Positions 33,801-47,416 of a stretch of DNA of 64,000 nucleotides are shown piece by piece. The stretch is from Vitis vinifera (lineage: Eukaryota; Streptophyta; Magnoliopsida; Vitales; Vitaceae), in assembly GCF_030704535.1 (NCBI RefSeq), contig NC_081816.1, positions 9,350,001 through 9,414,000 on the forward strand, given 5' to 3'. Position numbers and translations under genes: made by a program. Position 1 is the stretch's first letter; each line of letters begins with the position of its first letter. The notes under the pieces were generated by a model. That model worked only from the letters and a program-made list of their open reading frames with translations. It was not told the origin of the DNA and did not search any database.

Positions 33801-36800
33801 GCATTGTATAGAGGAGGCACTTATGTCTATGGTGGATTTTGTTGATTGGTTGGGCTTGGGATTGGTTAGTAATAGAGTTATGTTGTTTTATTCTTTTTGT
33901 TTAGCCCTTTGCATACTCCCTGTGTATTTTGGTGCACCTCCTTTGTAGCTCTTTCTATATATTTTCATTCTTATATATGTACTGTGTACTTATCAAAAAA
34001 TCCAAAGCCAAAAAAATGGAGAAGTGTGGATTTAGCTCTAATTTTTTTACGTGCTAGCTTAACGCAGTATTCATCTCTTTAAAAACAATTTGTATGGTTT
34101 CTGAAATCTCTTAGGTGGCAAAGGTCTTGGAAATTTTACATGATTATACATGGAAGCCTGCTTTACAAATATAAGGGTTCCTTGTTGTTGCCATTGTCCA
34201 TTATGTCATTAATATCAGTGTTTTCTTACAGCTTTAAGTTTCACTTCTGACATTATTTTCATCTCTTGCACAGAAATTTCAAGCTTTGCTTTATTCTGCT
34301 GCTATGACAGGTAAGCCTCTGAATCTATTTTCCCAGTCATCTGACCCACCTTCTCTTTCACTTTCTGTATGAAAAATTATTGGTTGTTATAGTTTCATTT
34401 ATCAATTCACTTTTGCAAGGCAGTCTTCTCTGCCTATTTGATCACCAAAACCATCATATGAGCTCTTTCATCCAGAGCTTGCACTACTCCACAATTTTTA
34501 TCCCTTTCCAAAATATTCTTTTTCTTCTTTCTTGAAGAATACATTGTCATCATTATTTAGAAGAATTATTTTGCTTTGATACACTTCTTTTAAGTTATTT
34601 TTTCATTGTTGTCAATGTTTTTCTATTTTGTATTTCAGTTCCTGCTAAAGCTATTGAGCTATACTTGGATCTCAGGAGGCCAATTGAAGAACAAATTCGG
34701 GTTTGCATTATATTCCAAAGTCCAAGCTGTCTTTGTTTTATGCTACTCTATTCAACCTTTTTATATTCTCTCTCTTCTTTCTTTCCTTTGGCTTGGTTGT
34801 AGGGGTTTGCTGAACCTTCCTCAGAGAAGCTTCTCCCAGATTTGCATCCCCTGGAGCAACATATATTCACTCTTGTTTTGGATCTGAATGAGACTTTACT
34901 ATACTCTGATTGGAAGGTACATTTTCTCTTATTTAAATAGAGTTCATTATTTATTGTCGTGTTCTGCAATGCCTCACATCTATCACACTTTTCGATATTT
35001 GAGTAGCTAATGGAGTACATTATATATCTTCTCCTGTCTTAAAAAGGGTTTCCCATTGCTCACTCATGGTGAATAAAACTTTGCATTTTGAATGGATGAC
35101 CTATTGTTGAAGTTGCTTCTACTGAATAATTGGGTCTTTTTGTGCTGCATAGCGTGAAAGAGGTTGGCGAACGTTCAAAAGACCTGGAGTGGATGCTTTC
35201 TTGGAACACCTAGCCCAGTTTTATGAGATCGTTGTGTACTCTGACCAGCAGAGTATGGTAATGTTTATTGTCATTTTTCTTTTTGTGGAATATCTGTCAA
35301 TACCTTCTGTAAATATTTAAGCCATTCTTTTATTTAATTTGTACGAACTTCTTATTTTGTGTAGTATGTTGATCCTGTTCTTGAAAGGCTTGATCAGAAA
35401 GGATGTATACGATATAGATTATCAAGAACTGCAACTAGATATCAAGATGGAAAACATTATAGGGTAAGTAAGAGGTGAATGACTTGTTTCATAAATTTCC
35501 TTTACTTCCCTGATTTATTATAACTAGGTTCGGCTATGGAAGCATTTGAGATGTGTATATATAGATTATAAATGTTGCCATGAATACTGTTGTTTTTTGG
35601 TCTGAAAAAGTGTAGGATTTCTGTTACCTCTGTATGTATGACCAGTCACAGTGATGCTTCAGTTCTGAAAAATGGGAATCATAAGTTCAGACTACAAGGA
35701 AAATATGAAAATGCTAACACTAGGAAGTTTCTAAGGATAATGTTGCATCTTTCTAGTCTCATTTCTATGTAATCAATAATTGGAAACATTCCCATTTAGT
35801 CACTTTATTTCCATACTATGCAAAAACATTGGCATTAAATTCAGAAGTTTAGTTCCATAAAATGTGATTGTGCTGGCAGGATCTCTCAAAGCTTAACCGA
35901 GATCCTTCAAAGATCCTCTATGTGAGTGGACATGCAATAGAAAGCTGTCTTCAGCCTGAGAATTGTGTCCCAATTAAGCCCTGGAAGGTTGAAGCAGATG
36001 ATACAGTACTTTTGGACCTTATCCCATTTCTTGAATGTAAGCATTTTCATACATCTTAAACTTATCTTGGCCAAGATGCTCTGTTTTAATTGTGTATCTT
36101 TTGAATGCAAAGATTCATGAATTTGCCTGGTTTATTGCAGATGTTGCTCGTCATAGACCAGCTGATATAAGACCAGTACTGGCCTCTTATCAAGGACGTG
36201 ATATAGCAACCGAATTCATTGCTCGTTCTAAAGACCATCAGAGGTAAATCATCTTCTTAACTCAAGTGTGTTTGCCTTGAACAAACAGTTACAGAGGCTG
36301 ACACTAGTCATCTTGCTGCTTCATTTGTCTTTTTACTTCTGACTGAGAATATGTGCAAATGGAGTGTTAACAATCAGTTGAAGACATGAATGTGAATTTA
36401 GTATGTCAACTCGAACAACAATGATGAAGAATCTTATGTCTCTACCTTGCATGTGAATGAGTTGCCTTCATTTGTAGTTTTCACTTTTCAGTAGAAATGA
36501 CAAGTGAGGAACTTGTCGCGAATGACTGCTGATTCTTCGATATGATTGCCTGATTGCTGGAGTGGCAGATCCTGTTGATCCTTGCCCTTGTGACTGTAAT
36601 GTACCTAATCAGGTGTGGCCCATCTCCTGGATGAGCCCAGCTGAATACAGAAAAGTAGTATTGTCCTAATGCAGTTAAAACAAGTTAGTGGCATATTTCA
36701 TGCAGTATCAGACTTTTCTTGGCTATCTATAAGATCTTAGAACAATAATGACTGTGATGATGATGATAATATAATAATGATAGATATTTCTCTCATTTAT

Positions 36801-36915
36801 CAATCAATGGCAGACAAGGGTTGTCTATTTGTGTAACGGATTTTGTAACATTCCAAATCGGTGATGCAGGCGGATGCTAGAACAAAGGCAGCATGGCCGA
36901 TTCTGGCAGCGATGA
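30852..36915 (+). CDS. TIM50: Mitochondrial import inner membrane translocase subunit TIM50
   Basis: Ten exons join in frame: 30852-31128, 31536-31624, 34274-34310, 34639-34700, 34803-34916, 35153-35257, 35365-35463, 35880-36036, 36141-36243 and 36870-36915. They encode 362 residues, close to the plant family size. The N terminus (MLRILRSRP) is basic and lacks acidic residues, as in a mitochondrial presequence. A poly-Ser run (about 36-46) and a membrane segment (about 70-90, [15 protein letters not shown]) follow. The FCP1/HAD-like domain (about 175-320) carries [11 protein letters not shown] near 182, the usual plant form with Asn instead of the second catalytic Asp. The protein ends HGRFWQR. 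TIM50 receives presequence proteins from TOM and passes them to the TIM23 channel. Intron 2 (31,625-34,273) contains a LINE; all other introns are short. Confidence 0.95.
32105..33996 (+). mobile_element. LINE-C: 5'-truncated L1-type fragment in TIM50 intron 2
   Basis: This is in the same orientation as the host gene. It begins inside the RT domain (SPLIYSF- and MEALSHLL-like sequence near 32,190), and the palm motif has become LLYADN near 32,330. Degenerate thumb and RT C-terminal stretches follow, including [18 protein letters not shown] near 33,490. The 3' end is gtacttatcaaaaaa at about 33,983-33,996. There are many stops and frameshifts. No target duplication was identified. Confidence 0.8.
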
Positions 36916-39900
36916 AGCTGGAGCAACAAGAAGAGAACAAAGAACTTACCTAAATGTTCAGAGAAATGGAAACTAATTCATTATGCTTCACAAAGTACTA
37001 CAGCCTTTTGCCATTGTAAGTTAATTCTATTTGAGATTATAGAGCAACAAACACTTAATCCATTTTACAGTTACAGCTTCATCCCCAAAGCTGGTTTTTG
37101 AGTGGGTTCCAGAGTGACCTTCGCCAGGTTTCTGGGTTGGTCTGGTTCCTCATGAGTCATAAGTTGGATATTAACCTTTTGAGTTGTAATCTTGCTGGGT
37201 TCTCTTTTGTATTTCATGATCGTCTTCTTCCTTGTGGCGTTGACATGAAGCCTAGTCTCTTCTTTTCCTGCTCAACAAATTGTGATTAGATTTAATTTAC
37301 AGTAATAATGCAGAGATAAACAGTACTTTTTGTGCTCCTTGTTATCCTTGCTGAAATTGTAATATTATTACGAGTTTGTTTAACTGTGATTTTAAGAAAC
37401 GGTTTTGAGTGCGTTTGGTAGGAAATGTTTTTAATATTTATAATACTTGAAAAATAAAAAATTTCAAGTATTAAAAATGATATAAATACTTCCTATAATC
37501 ACTCTCGTACTCTTAATTTAAAAGGTGTTTTTGAAAAAATATTAGATGTTTAGGAAAATTTAAGAAACACTTTAAAAATTTTGAAAAACCATTTATACTG
37601 TTTTTTGGAGTAAATTTTAAAGATGATTTTTTGAAAACACTTTATGAAAAAACATTTTTATTAAAAACACTTGGGAGTATAAATATTCCTAAATGTTTTA
37701 AAGTATGTTTCACAATAATTTTAGGAATTGTTTTTAGTTATTTTTATATTGGAGAAATAAAAAAATTTCAGCGCTAAAAAAATTGTAAACATTTTAATAT
37801 AAAATGGAAACCAGAAAATAATTTAGAGATTATTTTTAGAACACATTGGAGGTGTTTTTTTTTTTTTTAATGGAGTAAGTATGAAAAATATTTTAAGGAT
37901 TTTTACATAATACTTTAGTATCCAATACCATTATGGATAATAAGTGGGAAAATTGTTTTTTGTATTTATTTTTGTTAATTTTTATATTTAATTTTGTAAA
38001 TAGATTTTATTTTTGATAATTATTTTTACAAACATTATCAAAAAGATTTTAAAATATTTAGCTTTCTTTATCATGTATTTTGTTAAAGAACTGAGATTCT
38101 AGGGTTTATTTGGAAGTTCCCCTTAAAATTAGTTTTTCTTTTGAAATTGTGAAAAATGGTTTTTCAACTAAAAAAACATGTTAGATAAATTACAGATCGA
38201 AAATAGATTTTTAAAAACATGTTGAGTCCTCACAATAAGTTTGAGAATTTTTTTAAGTATATTTTGTAAATTTTCATGAATAATTTGGAAGTGGAAAATA
38301 GAGTGTGGCAAAGTAAGTTATGAATTATTAAATTATATAATTTTTAGTTCAAAATTTAAGAGTAAAAAGCCCATAAAAATAGTTTTTAGTTATTTTAAGA
38401 AATAAAATTTTGTTTAGAAATTCAAACATAAAAAACAATTTTTTATGTTATTCTTCATAAATTTATTGCAGATTTAAGTATAATTCAAAAATTTCAATTA
38501 TCACTTACAATAGTCTATAAAAGACAATAAAAAATCACTTGTTTTTTTGGATAATTTTTAAATAAGTTATTTTTATCCAAATTTTGTCAAATATAATGTT
38601 TGACAAGCAGAAAATAAAAAATATAACTTTTTAATATCTTTAAATTGGTTTTTGTTATTTTTATAATTATTTTTAAACAATAATTATATAAATATGAAAT
38701 AATTAAAAATAAAACATTAAATATAAAAGCTACTTCAAAAATCTATTTAAAATCATTAAAAAAAATGATTTACAAACATATATTTGTTCTATGATACATA
38801 AGATAATAGTTTTTAAAAATTATTTTTAAACATTATTTTTCAATATTATTAACAAATAGATTATAAGACTTTATTATGAAAAATTAAGTGTTTTCAGTTA
38901 TTTTTTATAAAATATTTTAAATATTAATTAAAAATATGTAAGAAGTTTGCAAATTTTTATAATTATTTAGTAACTTCCTCTTAATAAATTAAGAAAATTA
39001 CCTTTTATATTTGAATTTTTTATTTTTAAAAATTTACTAAAAATTAAAAACCGTTTTCCAAAACTTTGCAAACAAAACGCATTTGTTGGGAAAACATTGA
39101 ATATAAAATATAAAAAAAATGAAAAAATGAAAAAGACAACGAACAATGAAGGTGGCGGGGGAGAGAGAAAAGAATGGTGACAAAACGGAGAATGAGAGAG
39201 GAGGTGGAGGTGGTGGATGTATAGACAGATGTGAAGGCTGCCAAACATGACGCTATCCACGTCAGCAACTTCCATCTCTCCCCATGCTCCAAACTTTGAC
39301 TCCCTCTCTCTCTCTCTCTCTCTCTCCCTCTCCCCTTGCTTCCCAGTACGACACCGTTTCACTTTACCATCAGTCCCCTTCATTCACACGACACGCTTCG
39401 TAACTTTTTTTTTTTTTTAATAAATAGTAAATACAATTTTTAAATTTTAAAAATAACTTATTAATGCTTTATTACGAAAATAATATAATCTTAAAGCATA
39501 ATTATGATATCCCGCGCATTTGGAAGAAAGCTGCTAAGACTATTTTCATGGTTAGAAATGAATTATTATAATTGGTATAAGAGTCAATCTGGTATTAGGT
39601 CCCAAGGATGAAATATTTGTAATTAAAAACAAAATTTTTAATCCTATAGAAATAAATATTGTAAATACATTTTAAAACGATGAAGATCGTTGTAATTATT
39701 TTTTGAATATTTTATAAAAATATTTTAATAAATAATTAAAAACAAGGAAAATAGATTAAAAATGATATATTGTACGTGAAATTAAACTTCATTTCTTTAA
39801 AATTGAAGTCCAAAATATAACTTTATTTTTAAAAATAATAAAAAGAAATTGATTTTATGAAAAATGAAAATCATGATACATGAGGCGGGAGTGAGTACGA

Positions 39901-42662
39901 AACAATGTATCATGTGAGTGGTAGTATAATAGGGGTATTGGTGCATTAAAGGAGGCCTATAAAGTGAGAAAAAGGAGTGGTAATAGGAGGGTGGCAGGCT
40001 GATAGGGAGGGAGACATATTTTGGAAAAAAAATAATAGTAATGGAATGGGTGTAAGAGAAAGTTGTACTTGGAAAAACGTTGGGTATATTCCATCAAGAA
40101 TCAGTGAAAAGACATAAGCATGCCCCACTCCAATGTGGCTCTATCCAGTCAAAAAGGACTGCTCTGTTTATTGCCTTCTGGCCCCACTCCTCTCCTCTCC
40201 ACACCCCATCTCCCTTTAGCTTTTTTTTTTTTTTTGGATTATTTCTCCTTTTTGTATGGCTTTTCTCTCTTTATTTTTATTTTTCAAATTTCAAATTTTA
40301 GGTAAAAAGTGACATATAATATCCAACTTTATACTAATTATTTTGAATTAAATATATTAAATTTAAATTTTGTAATAATTATTTTTAAATTTAATAATTT
40401 TCTTGGTAAAGGCATATATTGTTACAAGTTGTAAAACTTAAGCAAATTTGGGTAAGGGCAAAAATGATATGTTGCTATGTAGTATCATATCTAACGTGCA
40501 ATCCAAGGACCAAAATGTCAGAAATTATGGGTACTTGGATTTTACAAATAACATCATATGGAAATTTGGGTAAAAATAGTGATGGAAATAATTAAAATTC
40601 ATAAAAATGTAAAATTAAATGAAATAATAATGTATGTATAATTATTTTTATTTAAAAATTTAGAATTTTGTTATACAAAATATGAATTACTTAGATTTTG
40701 CTACTTATTTCAAACCAAATAGGAATTAAGAAAGTGTTTCATAATAATTTTATGAAAATACTTTCTATAATCATTGTTAAATAAGTGTATTTAGGAGTAA
40801 TTTTAAAAAACATTTTTAATATTTTTAACACTTAAATGATAAAAACTTTTAAGTGTTAAAATAATTAAAAACATTTCTTAAAACCATTATCAAATGGACT
40901 TAGAATGATTGTTTCACTCGATAAAGGTACTTCAGGTATTTTATTTTCTTAAAACACTTTAGGAAAACACTTCCACAAAAACATCACTAATAAAAATACT
41001 GTAAATCGTACTCTAAATATCACATTGATGAGTTAAAACCACTATCATGATAATTTTAAACAACCAGTTTATTCCCATGATAGGGATTACAACAAATTGT
41101 TGAAATTTTTACTACATATTTGTAACTTTGAAACACAAATTTTGTGGAAATATTTAGGAAAATGTGATAGGTGATTAATGAAAAAAAAAATTATATTTTC
41201 AAAAATATTAAAAGAATGACCCTTTTCATTATATCCAAATATTCAATAAATTTTACTAACAAAAATAGTATTTAATCAAAATCGGACTCTTACTTAAATG
41301 TTCAAATAATCTCATATGCCAGCAAATACATTTTAGAGCGTTTTAATATTCTGAAACTTTTTTAAAGTATGTTTAAAAAAAAGACAAATTCGACGTTATC
41401 CATTCATTTCAAAGTAGTATGTTTTTGAATCGTCATACTTTTAAAAAACATTTCATAAAAGTGTTGTAATTTTGTTGTCTTTGAGATCCGACTGCTGCCT
41501 TTCGGCACCTTTTTTTCTTCTTGAGATTGTGTTGCAATTGCTTTATGCTCGCAAACGCAAATGTGGGAGTGGGGGAGTGGCTGTGGCTCATTGATTCAGC
41601 AAACATTGGTCTGACTCAATCATAAAAACAGTTGTTGAATAAAGTTGTTTCTTTTGTTCCTTTTCTGTTTGATACTTAAGATTTAGTTGAGACCTTTTTT
41701 TAATGGAGGTGAAGCCCTAGTACATCTCTGCAGGTTGACCATATTTAATCATCTCAAACCCTATCAGCTTTCCCTCAAACCAATGGACATCTACTTTCAT
41801 TTTCTTTCTTTCTTTCCCTTTTTCTATATCAATTTTTCTTTTCTTTTTCTTTTTTTTTATTTCTTTCTTCTTCTATATGATATTATCATATGTCACGTAT
41901 ATTTTATGTTACATTTCCACAATCAAAATGACAAAATTTTTGAAACTGCTTGCCTTTCTAAAACCCTAACAATTCAAACACAACCCTAACCCTAAATATC
42001 ACTACTACTACCTCTATGAAGGTGACAATAAATCCATTGCAATGGACAAGACTTGCAGCCCTAAGACAAAGCCCCACAAGGAGGAAGAGGAGGAGGGCCC
42101 CAAAGTGAGGTGGCAAGAGGTGGAGGGTGGTTTTAGGGCACTGGACCCATGAGAAAGGGACCCTCAAAGTAGAAGTACCAAACACCAATGTGCCCTTAAA
42201 AATAAAAAAAGAAAAAATGAAAAAAAGGGGAAAGATATTGAAATGAAGCTAAATATGGAGAGATAGAGGTAGGGTAGGCCCTAGGGGGAGAGGGGGACAG
42301 AAATGAGGCAGAGGGAGAGACGTGTAGAAATTGGAAAAAGCACCCGAAAACACCGTGGCAAATTGCAAAAACCACCAGTCTTTCGTTAACCCACCACCTG
42401 CCGCCGTCGTTGCAGGGCGGGAAAACCCCAAAAACCCTCCCAAAACCCTACCCAAAAAAATAATAATACTAAATAATCCACGAAAAAGAAATATATATAT
42501 ATATATATAAATATTAAATGCACAACATGTATCTCTATATCTGAGAATCTGAGATTCACCCAACAACACTCCCTTGGGGCCCTCTCTTTTGTGTCTTTTA
42601 TCTGCATTGTCTTTGTTTCTTTAGACCATCTTCTTTTCTTTTTTTCTTCTATTCTTCTACTG
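36916..42662. other. 5.7-kb intergenic region, TIM50 3' flank to SAP promoter
   Basis: 36,916-37,320 probably includes the TIM50 3' UTR. 37,400-39,100 and 39,400-41,480 are strongly AT-rich with repeated attttaaaaa-like words and no coding signal. A CT microsatellite lies at about 39,304-39,326 and an AT microsatellite at about 42,490-42,509. 39,880-40,260 and 41,470-42,660 are less AT-rich and may hold SAP control sequence. The short open frames here are not supported. Confidence 0.55.
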
Positions 42663-45600
42663 ATGTCGTCGTCTTCTTCTTCTTCCTCCTCGTCTTCTTC
42701 ATCTTCACAAGATGGCGAGGTTGGTGGTGGAGGTGGTGGGGGTGGTGATTTCGAGGGTCCTTCCTCTTCTCGGCGACGTTCCGGAAATGGGGTTTGGCCG
42801 GAGCCTTTTGTGGAGGCTCTGGCTTCCCAAGTGGCCATTGATGCTTCTCGGAGCATTGGTCGTCTGGCCGCTGCTCCTGCCCTCGCCAATGTCTTCCAGG
42901 TGGGTTTTCTTCATCTCCTTCCAATGGTGGAATTGAATGAATTTGTTAACTTTTTTTATTTTCCTTTTTGTTTTTGAAAATTTCCTGTTATTTCTAATGG
43001 GTTTTGCACCCTACTGTCACCCATGTCACAATTCAGATATATTTATATATATACATCTTTTTGGGTTTTTGATTATGAATTCTTGGCTTTCAAAATTTCC
43101 TTCTCTATCACTTGTGCAATGCCTAGGATGTATTTAAGCATCCAAGGATAAACCGCCTTTGAAAGGGACTTGTATTGGACGAGTCATTTTCAAAGAGAGA
43201 AAAGAAATTTGTGTCTCTTTTTATATAAGGTGGTGTTGCTGCTCCTTGGCCATATCAGCTTCTTCTTTTTTTCCCCCCCTTTAGAAATGCCTATTTCTGT
43301 AACGATCCATTTTTATCATAAGGAATAATAATAAAGGGTTCTTTTGGTTTTAAATTGTTTTCCCTTTTTTAGCATGATCCTTTTTTAAGCTCTACAAAAA
43401 TCAATCCCCCACCTTTTGACTCAACTTTCTTAGCTTTCTCTCCATTGGGATACCTTTCTAACACTAAAATGTAGAGATGGAGACCCTTTGAAATCTACTT
43501 TTAGTTGGGGAAGAAATACCCTTAATTGATGGGAAGTGGCTTCTGGTGTTTGTCTCTTGCCGTGTTCCGATAACTCCCCACATCCTATTTTTAGTGAATA
43601 TTATTACATGGACAAAATTTCACCTTTTACTTGTGTTATATTTGATAATATAGAAGGGTACTCTCAAAGTACATTTGCTTCTTGCTTCTTGTCCCATAAT
43701 GATTTCTCATTTCTTTTTCTCTGATTTGTTTTTTCTCTTTTCTAGTATATAATCATGGCATGTGTCGTCATATTAGAATATAATCATTACAGTTTTATAC
43801 TATGGTGGTCTTTTGGTGAGAAGATTTGTTCAAAAGTACCATTATTTAGATGTGTTTCAGGCTGAGGTTGAGCTAACTATAGAACCAGTAACCAATAATG
43901 GGGTTTGTATAAACAAATGTTTTCTTAGCCCAGAACCATTAAAGTTGCAGATATGTACTTGGGTTGAACAGTTCAACCATGTGGCCCAAAAATGAATGAG
44001 TTGTTAAAAAGAGATTGATTATTTGACTGTCCACTCAGGCGTATATCGCATGAGAAAGACAGTTCCATAAATATAATTTTATGCAGCATGGGTGGATGTC
44101 ACTAACCATATGCCCCCTAAAACTCCTGGAAATCTAGCTCGTTAAAGATTTATATGGCCTAAAAAAAACAAAAAAAAACTCACTTTGTTCTAGTTTCTTT
44201 CTTTCTTTCTTTTCTCTTTGCTGTACATTGTATTGAACCTTCCCTGGCAAGGCAAATTGATGATTGAAATGGCAGCACCATAAAGCTTTGTCATAAACCA
44301 GCCTGTGCAGCTCCAAAAAGCACATGGAATCCAGTGCTGGTTTATTCAACTTCCCATGTCTTCTTGTCACCTTAGAGATAAGGTTCTTCCCATTGCCACC
44401 CCCTAGCCCTTTTCTTCATCTTTTTCTCGTTTATATATATATTTTCATTTGTCCAACCTTGAAAGCAAAAAGCATGTATTCAATGGAAGAAAGTGCAGTT
44501 TTATTTAATATCATCCACCTTTTGAAGCATGCATTCTCCTCCTTTTGTAAGTGTAGATGTCAAGAAATCTTAATAAATGATGACAACCAACAATCCAAAG
44601 AAGAAAAGAAACAGAAAAAAGAAAAGTCACATAATCTTGAGAGAAATGATCAAAACCCAGAAACCCAACAACTGAAAGGAAAAAAGGGGGGGAAAAAGAG
44701 TTCCTTTGTTAGTGTCGATGTCACAGAATCTTACGGAGGATCAGAAGCTAAAATCCTAACAACCCAAAGTGAAAAAAGTGGGAAAAAAAGGGAAAAAGGA
44801 GTTGGGTGTAATAATAATACTATGAACAAAGGTCTGAGGAGAGTAGCATACAGAGTGAGAGAGAGTGGAAGAATCAGGTTAAAAAGGCAGTCTGGTGTAG
44901 AGATGGGGTGGGTGATGAAGAAGGGGGGGCATATGAAGATTCGCTGCTTTTAACGAGAACCCTTTTCTTGGAAATGAAAGAGAGATGTGGGGAAGCACGC
45001 TTGTAAGTTGTAATCCCATGTTCATGTGAAAGCTTTTTGATGAGATATTGCTGTGTGAGGGGTATGGACCACAGCTGAAAGAGCCTCAATATTGTGTTTG
45101 TGGTCCTTTGTCTTTTGCTCTGATGCCTCACACTAATCTTCTTCATCTGTCTCTCCCCCATCTCCAACTACTGCTAGTCCTAAGTGTGCCATATTTCCCC
45201 TTTGTTCAGGCCCTTCAAAAGCTCAAACCCACCATTTTCATCTGCAAAAAGAGCCTTTACTAAGCCAGAAAAAGAGAAAAAGATGTAGTTATTTTTTTTT
45301 TTTATTTTCGGGGCTGGGGCAGGGGCTGTACTGACCGTACCTCATGTTGCAACCTGGATTAAATAATAAAGTGGGTTGTCGTCAGGTCTCCCTAATAGTA
45401 GGATGTATGATGAGGTTTTGTACTACTGCAAGTCTATACTATAAGACAAGCCGATTTGATTCAGAAACCATTGCCTCCTTTCTTCCCCTTCTTTATTTAG
45501 AGTTCTGACTGTGGGGTACTGTACTGACCTCTCCCTCTCTGACCCCTCCCCCCCACCCTCTAGTCCCTAGTCTCTCGTCTGCCTGCTTGCTTGCTTCCCT

Positions 45601-47416
45601 TCCCTGCCATGCCCTCAGTCTCAAGTCCCATATCCCATAATAAAGGCTACATTTGCCACTGTTTTGTGGGGTTTTGGGCCCATCTCTGAAAAGGCCTGTT
45701 TCTGTGTGTCCTCATCTTCTAGTCACCAATCTCTGTTTGAGATCCGTCCTCATCAGGGCTCAGGGCTTTTAATGGGAACCCATCTTCAAAGTCTTTCAAT
45801 ACCTGAAAATGACCCATTTATTGTGATGAACTTACAGAGGTTGGTAATGGAGGAAGCTTTTAGGGTTTTTCATCCTTTCTTAGTCAAGGACCATCTTTTT
45901 CTTAGGTTGGCACCCTAAAATGGTAAATGCAGCCTTGCCTTGCCTTGTTAGCTTCGATGTTTTTATTGTTCTATTCCATGCCATTGCAGAAAGCTTTGCA
46001 GGAAGATTATAAAGTTTTTAATTATCATGCCATTTCTAAAGATTCACTTTTCTCAAGAACTTAAAAAGGGAAGAATTATGAATTATCCGAATGAAAAAAT
46101 GTCCTTGGAGATGCTTCTTATTGTCACTGTCTTTTAAGCTTAGGATTCTGCTTTCACAAGCCTCGCTCTTTGTATATATTTAGATGAAAGGGCTGTGTTA
46201 CATGTTTTTGGAAAGTATTTTTTAGAATACATGTTTTGAAGGTGGCCGGGGTGACTGTTAATGGTTGCAGGTGTGCTCAACATGGCGGGCAGTGTCTCGA
46301 TCGGACCTTCTATGGCGCAACCTCTGCCGCCGTATCTGGGGCCGGGCACGGCGGCTTCATGACACATGGCGGGAAGAGTTTATCTACCGCCACCGCACCG
46401 CCATGAACTTTCGGAACCGCCGGTATAACTATACGACACTGGATTTTGACCCAGCTTACGTCAGCTCCGGCACAGCCACAGCTCTCTCCTGCCGCTGCCT
46501 GGCACTCTCCGACTTCCACCTCGCCGTGGGTTTCGAGGATGGCACCGTTCGCCTCTTTGACCTCGCCACCCGCCTCCACGTCAGCACCTGCCTCCCTCAT
46601 CACAATGTTCTTATGGGTCCCTTCTCCCGCGCCGTCTCTGGCATCATCCTCTCTCGCGCCCGCCTCGTCTTCGCTTCCCTCCACGGCGACGTCAACGTCG
46701 CGGCTCTCGACATCGTTGCCCCTCTCGATCCCGTTATCCCCACTCGCCACGTCCATTTGGGACAGGGCGCCAGCGACGGAGCCCTAGTCGACTTCGCCGG
46801 CTGCAGCCGCTGGTGGGTCGGCCTCTACGCCGGCGCCCCTGGCCAAGCCTTCCGCATCTGGGATGGCGAAACCGAAGAGCTCGTCTTCGTCGGTGGGACC
46901 CTCACCGACCCAGAAGCCGTCATGGGCTGGCACATGTTCACAGAGTTAGCCGATTTCGTTGGCCGAGTGCGAGTCACGAGCCAGGAATCGGCCGTGGCAT
47001 GCACGAGTCGCCGAGTCATCGTCTTCAACCTTAGAAACGGAGGCAATGTACACGGGGAACAAGAGTTCGCGCCAGGGTTTATCGTGGGCAGCCTCGACGC
47101 CAACAATGAGGCGTACGTTATCGTGGACGGGAGGGGCGTGGCTAGCGTACGCAGGGCGGAGAATCTAGAAGAGGTGTGCAGGTTTGTAGTGGGAGGTACC
47201 TCGCAGAGGCGAGTTTTGGGGTGCATGAACGGGGGGTACGCCCTGATGTGCATCGGGAGTGTGATAAGAGCGTGGGAGGTGGAACGTGGGGTGTATCTGT
47301 ACAACTTGAGGGAAAGAACGTTAGGGGATCTGGTTGCCATGGTGGCAGATGATAGATACGTGGCAGCATGCAACAGTGACACCACGATTCACTTGTGGGA
47401 CTTTGGGGCCCAATAA
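42663..47416 (+). CDS. SAP: STERILE APETALA (SAP), F-box protein with WD40-like repeats
   Basis: Two exons, 42663-42899 and 46271-47416, give 460 residues (Arabidopsis SAP is about 446). The ATG at 42,663 starts MSSSS followed by a poly-Ser and a poly-Gly stretch. Then comes the family-specific VWPEPFVEALASQVAIDAS, with the F-box running across the intron (LAAAPALANVFQ joined to VCSTWRAVSRSDLLW). DTWREEFIYRHRTA, SCRCLALSDFHLAVGFEDG, FVGGTLTDPEAVMGWH and a final TIHLWDFGAQ match SAP along its length, with WD40-like beta repeats over about residues 130-460. In Arabidopsis, SAP is the F-box subunit of an SCF ligase that degrades PEAPOD/KIX repressors and so promotes organ size; it also acts in flower development. 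Exon 2 is clearly GC-rich against an AT-rich background, which creates long antisense open frames that are not genes. The intron is 3.4 kb. Confidence 0.93.
42900..46270 (+). other. 3.4-kb SAP intron
   Basis: Donor gtgggt at 42,900 and acceptor ttgcag at 46,265-46,270. The content is unique-looking sequence with CT/T-rich patches. No transposon, RNA gene or coding domain was recognised. Confidence 0.75.

Noticed and set aside
41975-42000. Telomere-like aaccctaaccctaa
   Set aside because: There are only two units in an AT-rich spacer, so it is neither an interstitial telomere nor clearly tied to a gene start.
45048-45135. Possible miRNA-like hairpin in the SAP intron (ggaccaca paired with tgtggtcc, gtgtgagg paired with cctcacac)
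   Set aside because: The two short stems are separated by very unequal loops (about 5 versus 19 bases), which is not a miRNA precursor shape.
46825-47385. Long antisense open frame (186 codons) opposite SAP exon 2, with others at 46,310-46,756 and 47,142-47,444
   Set aside because: These result from the GC-rich codon use of SAP. They show no family motif and do not extend beyond the exon.
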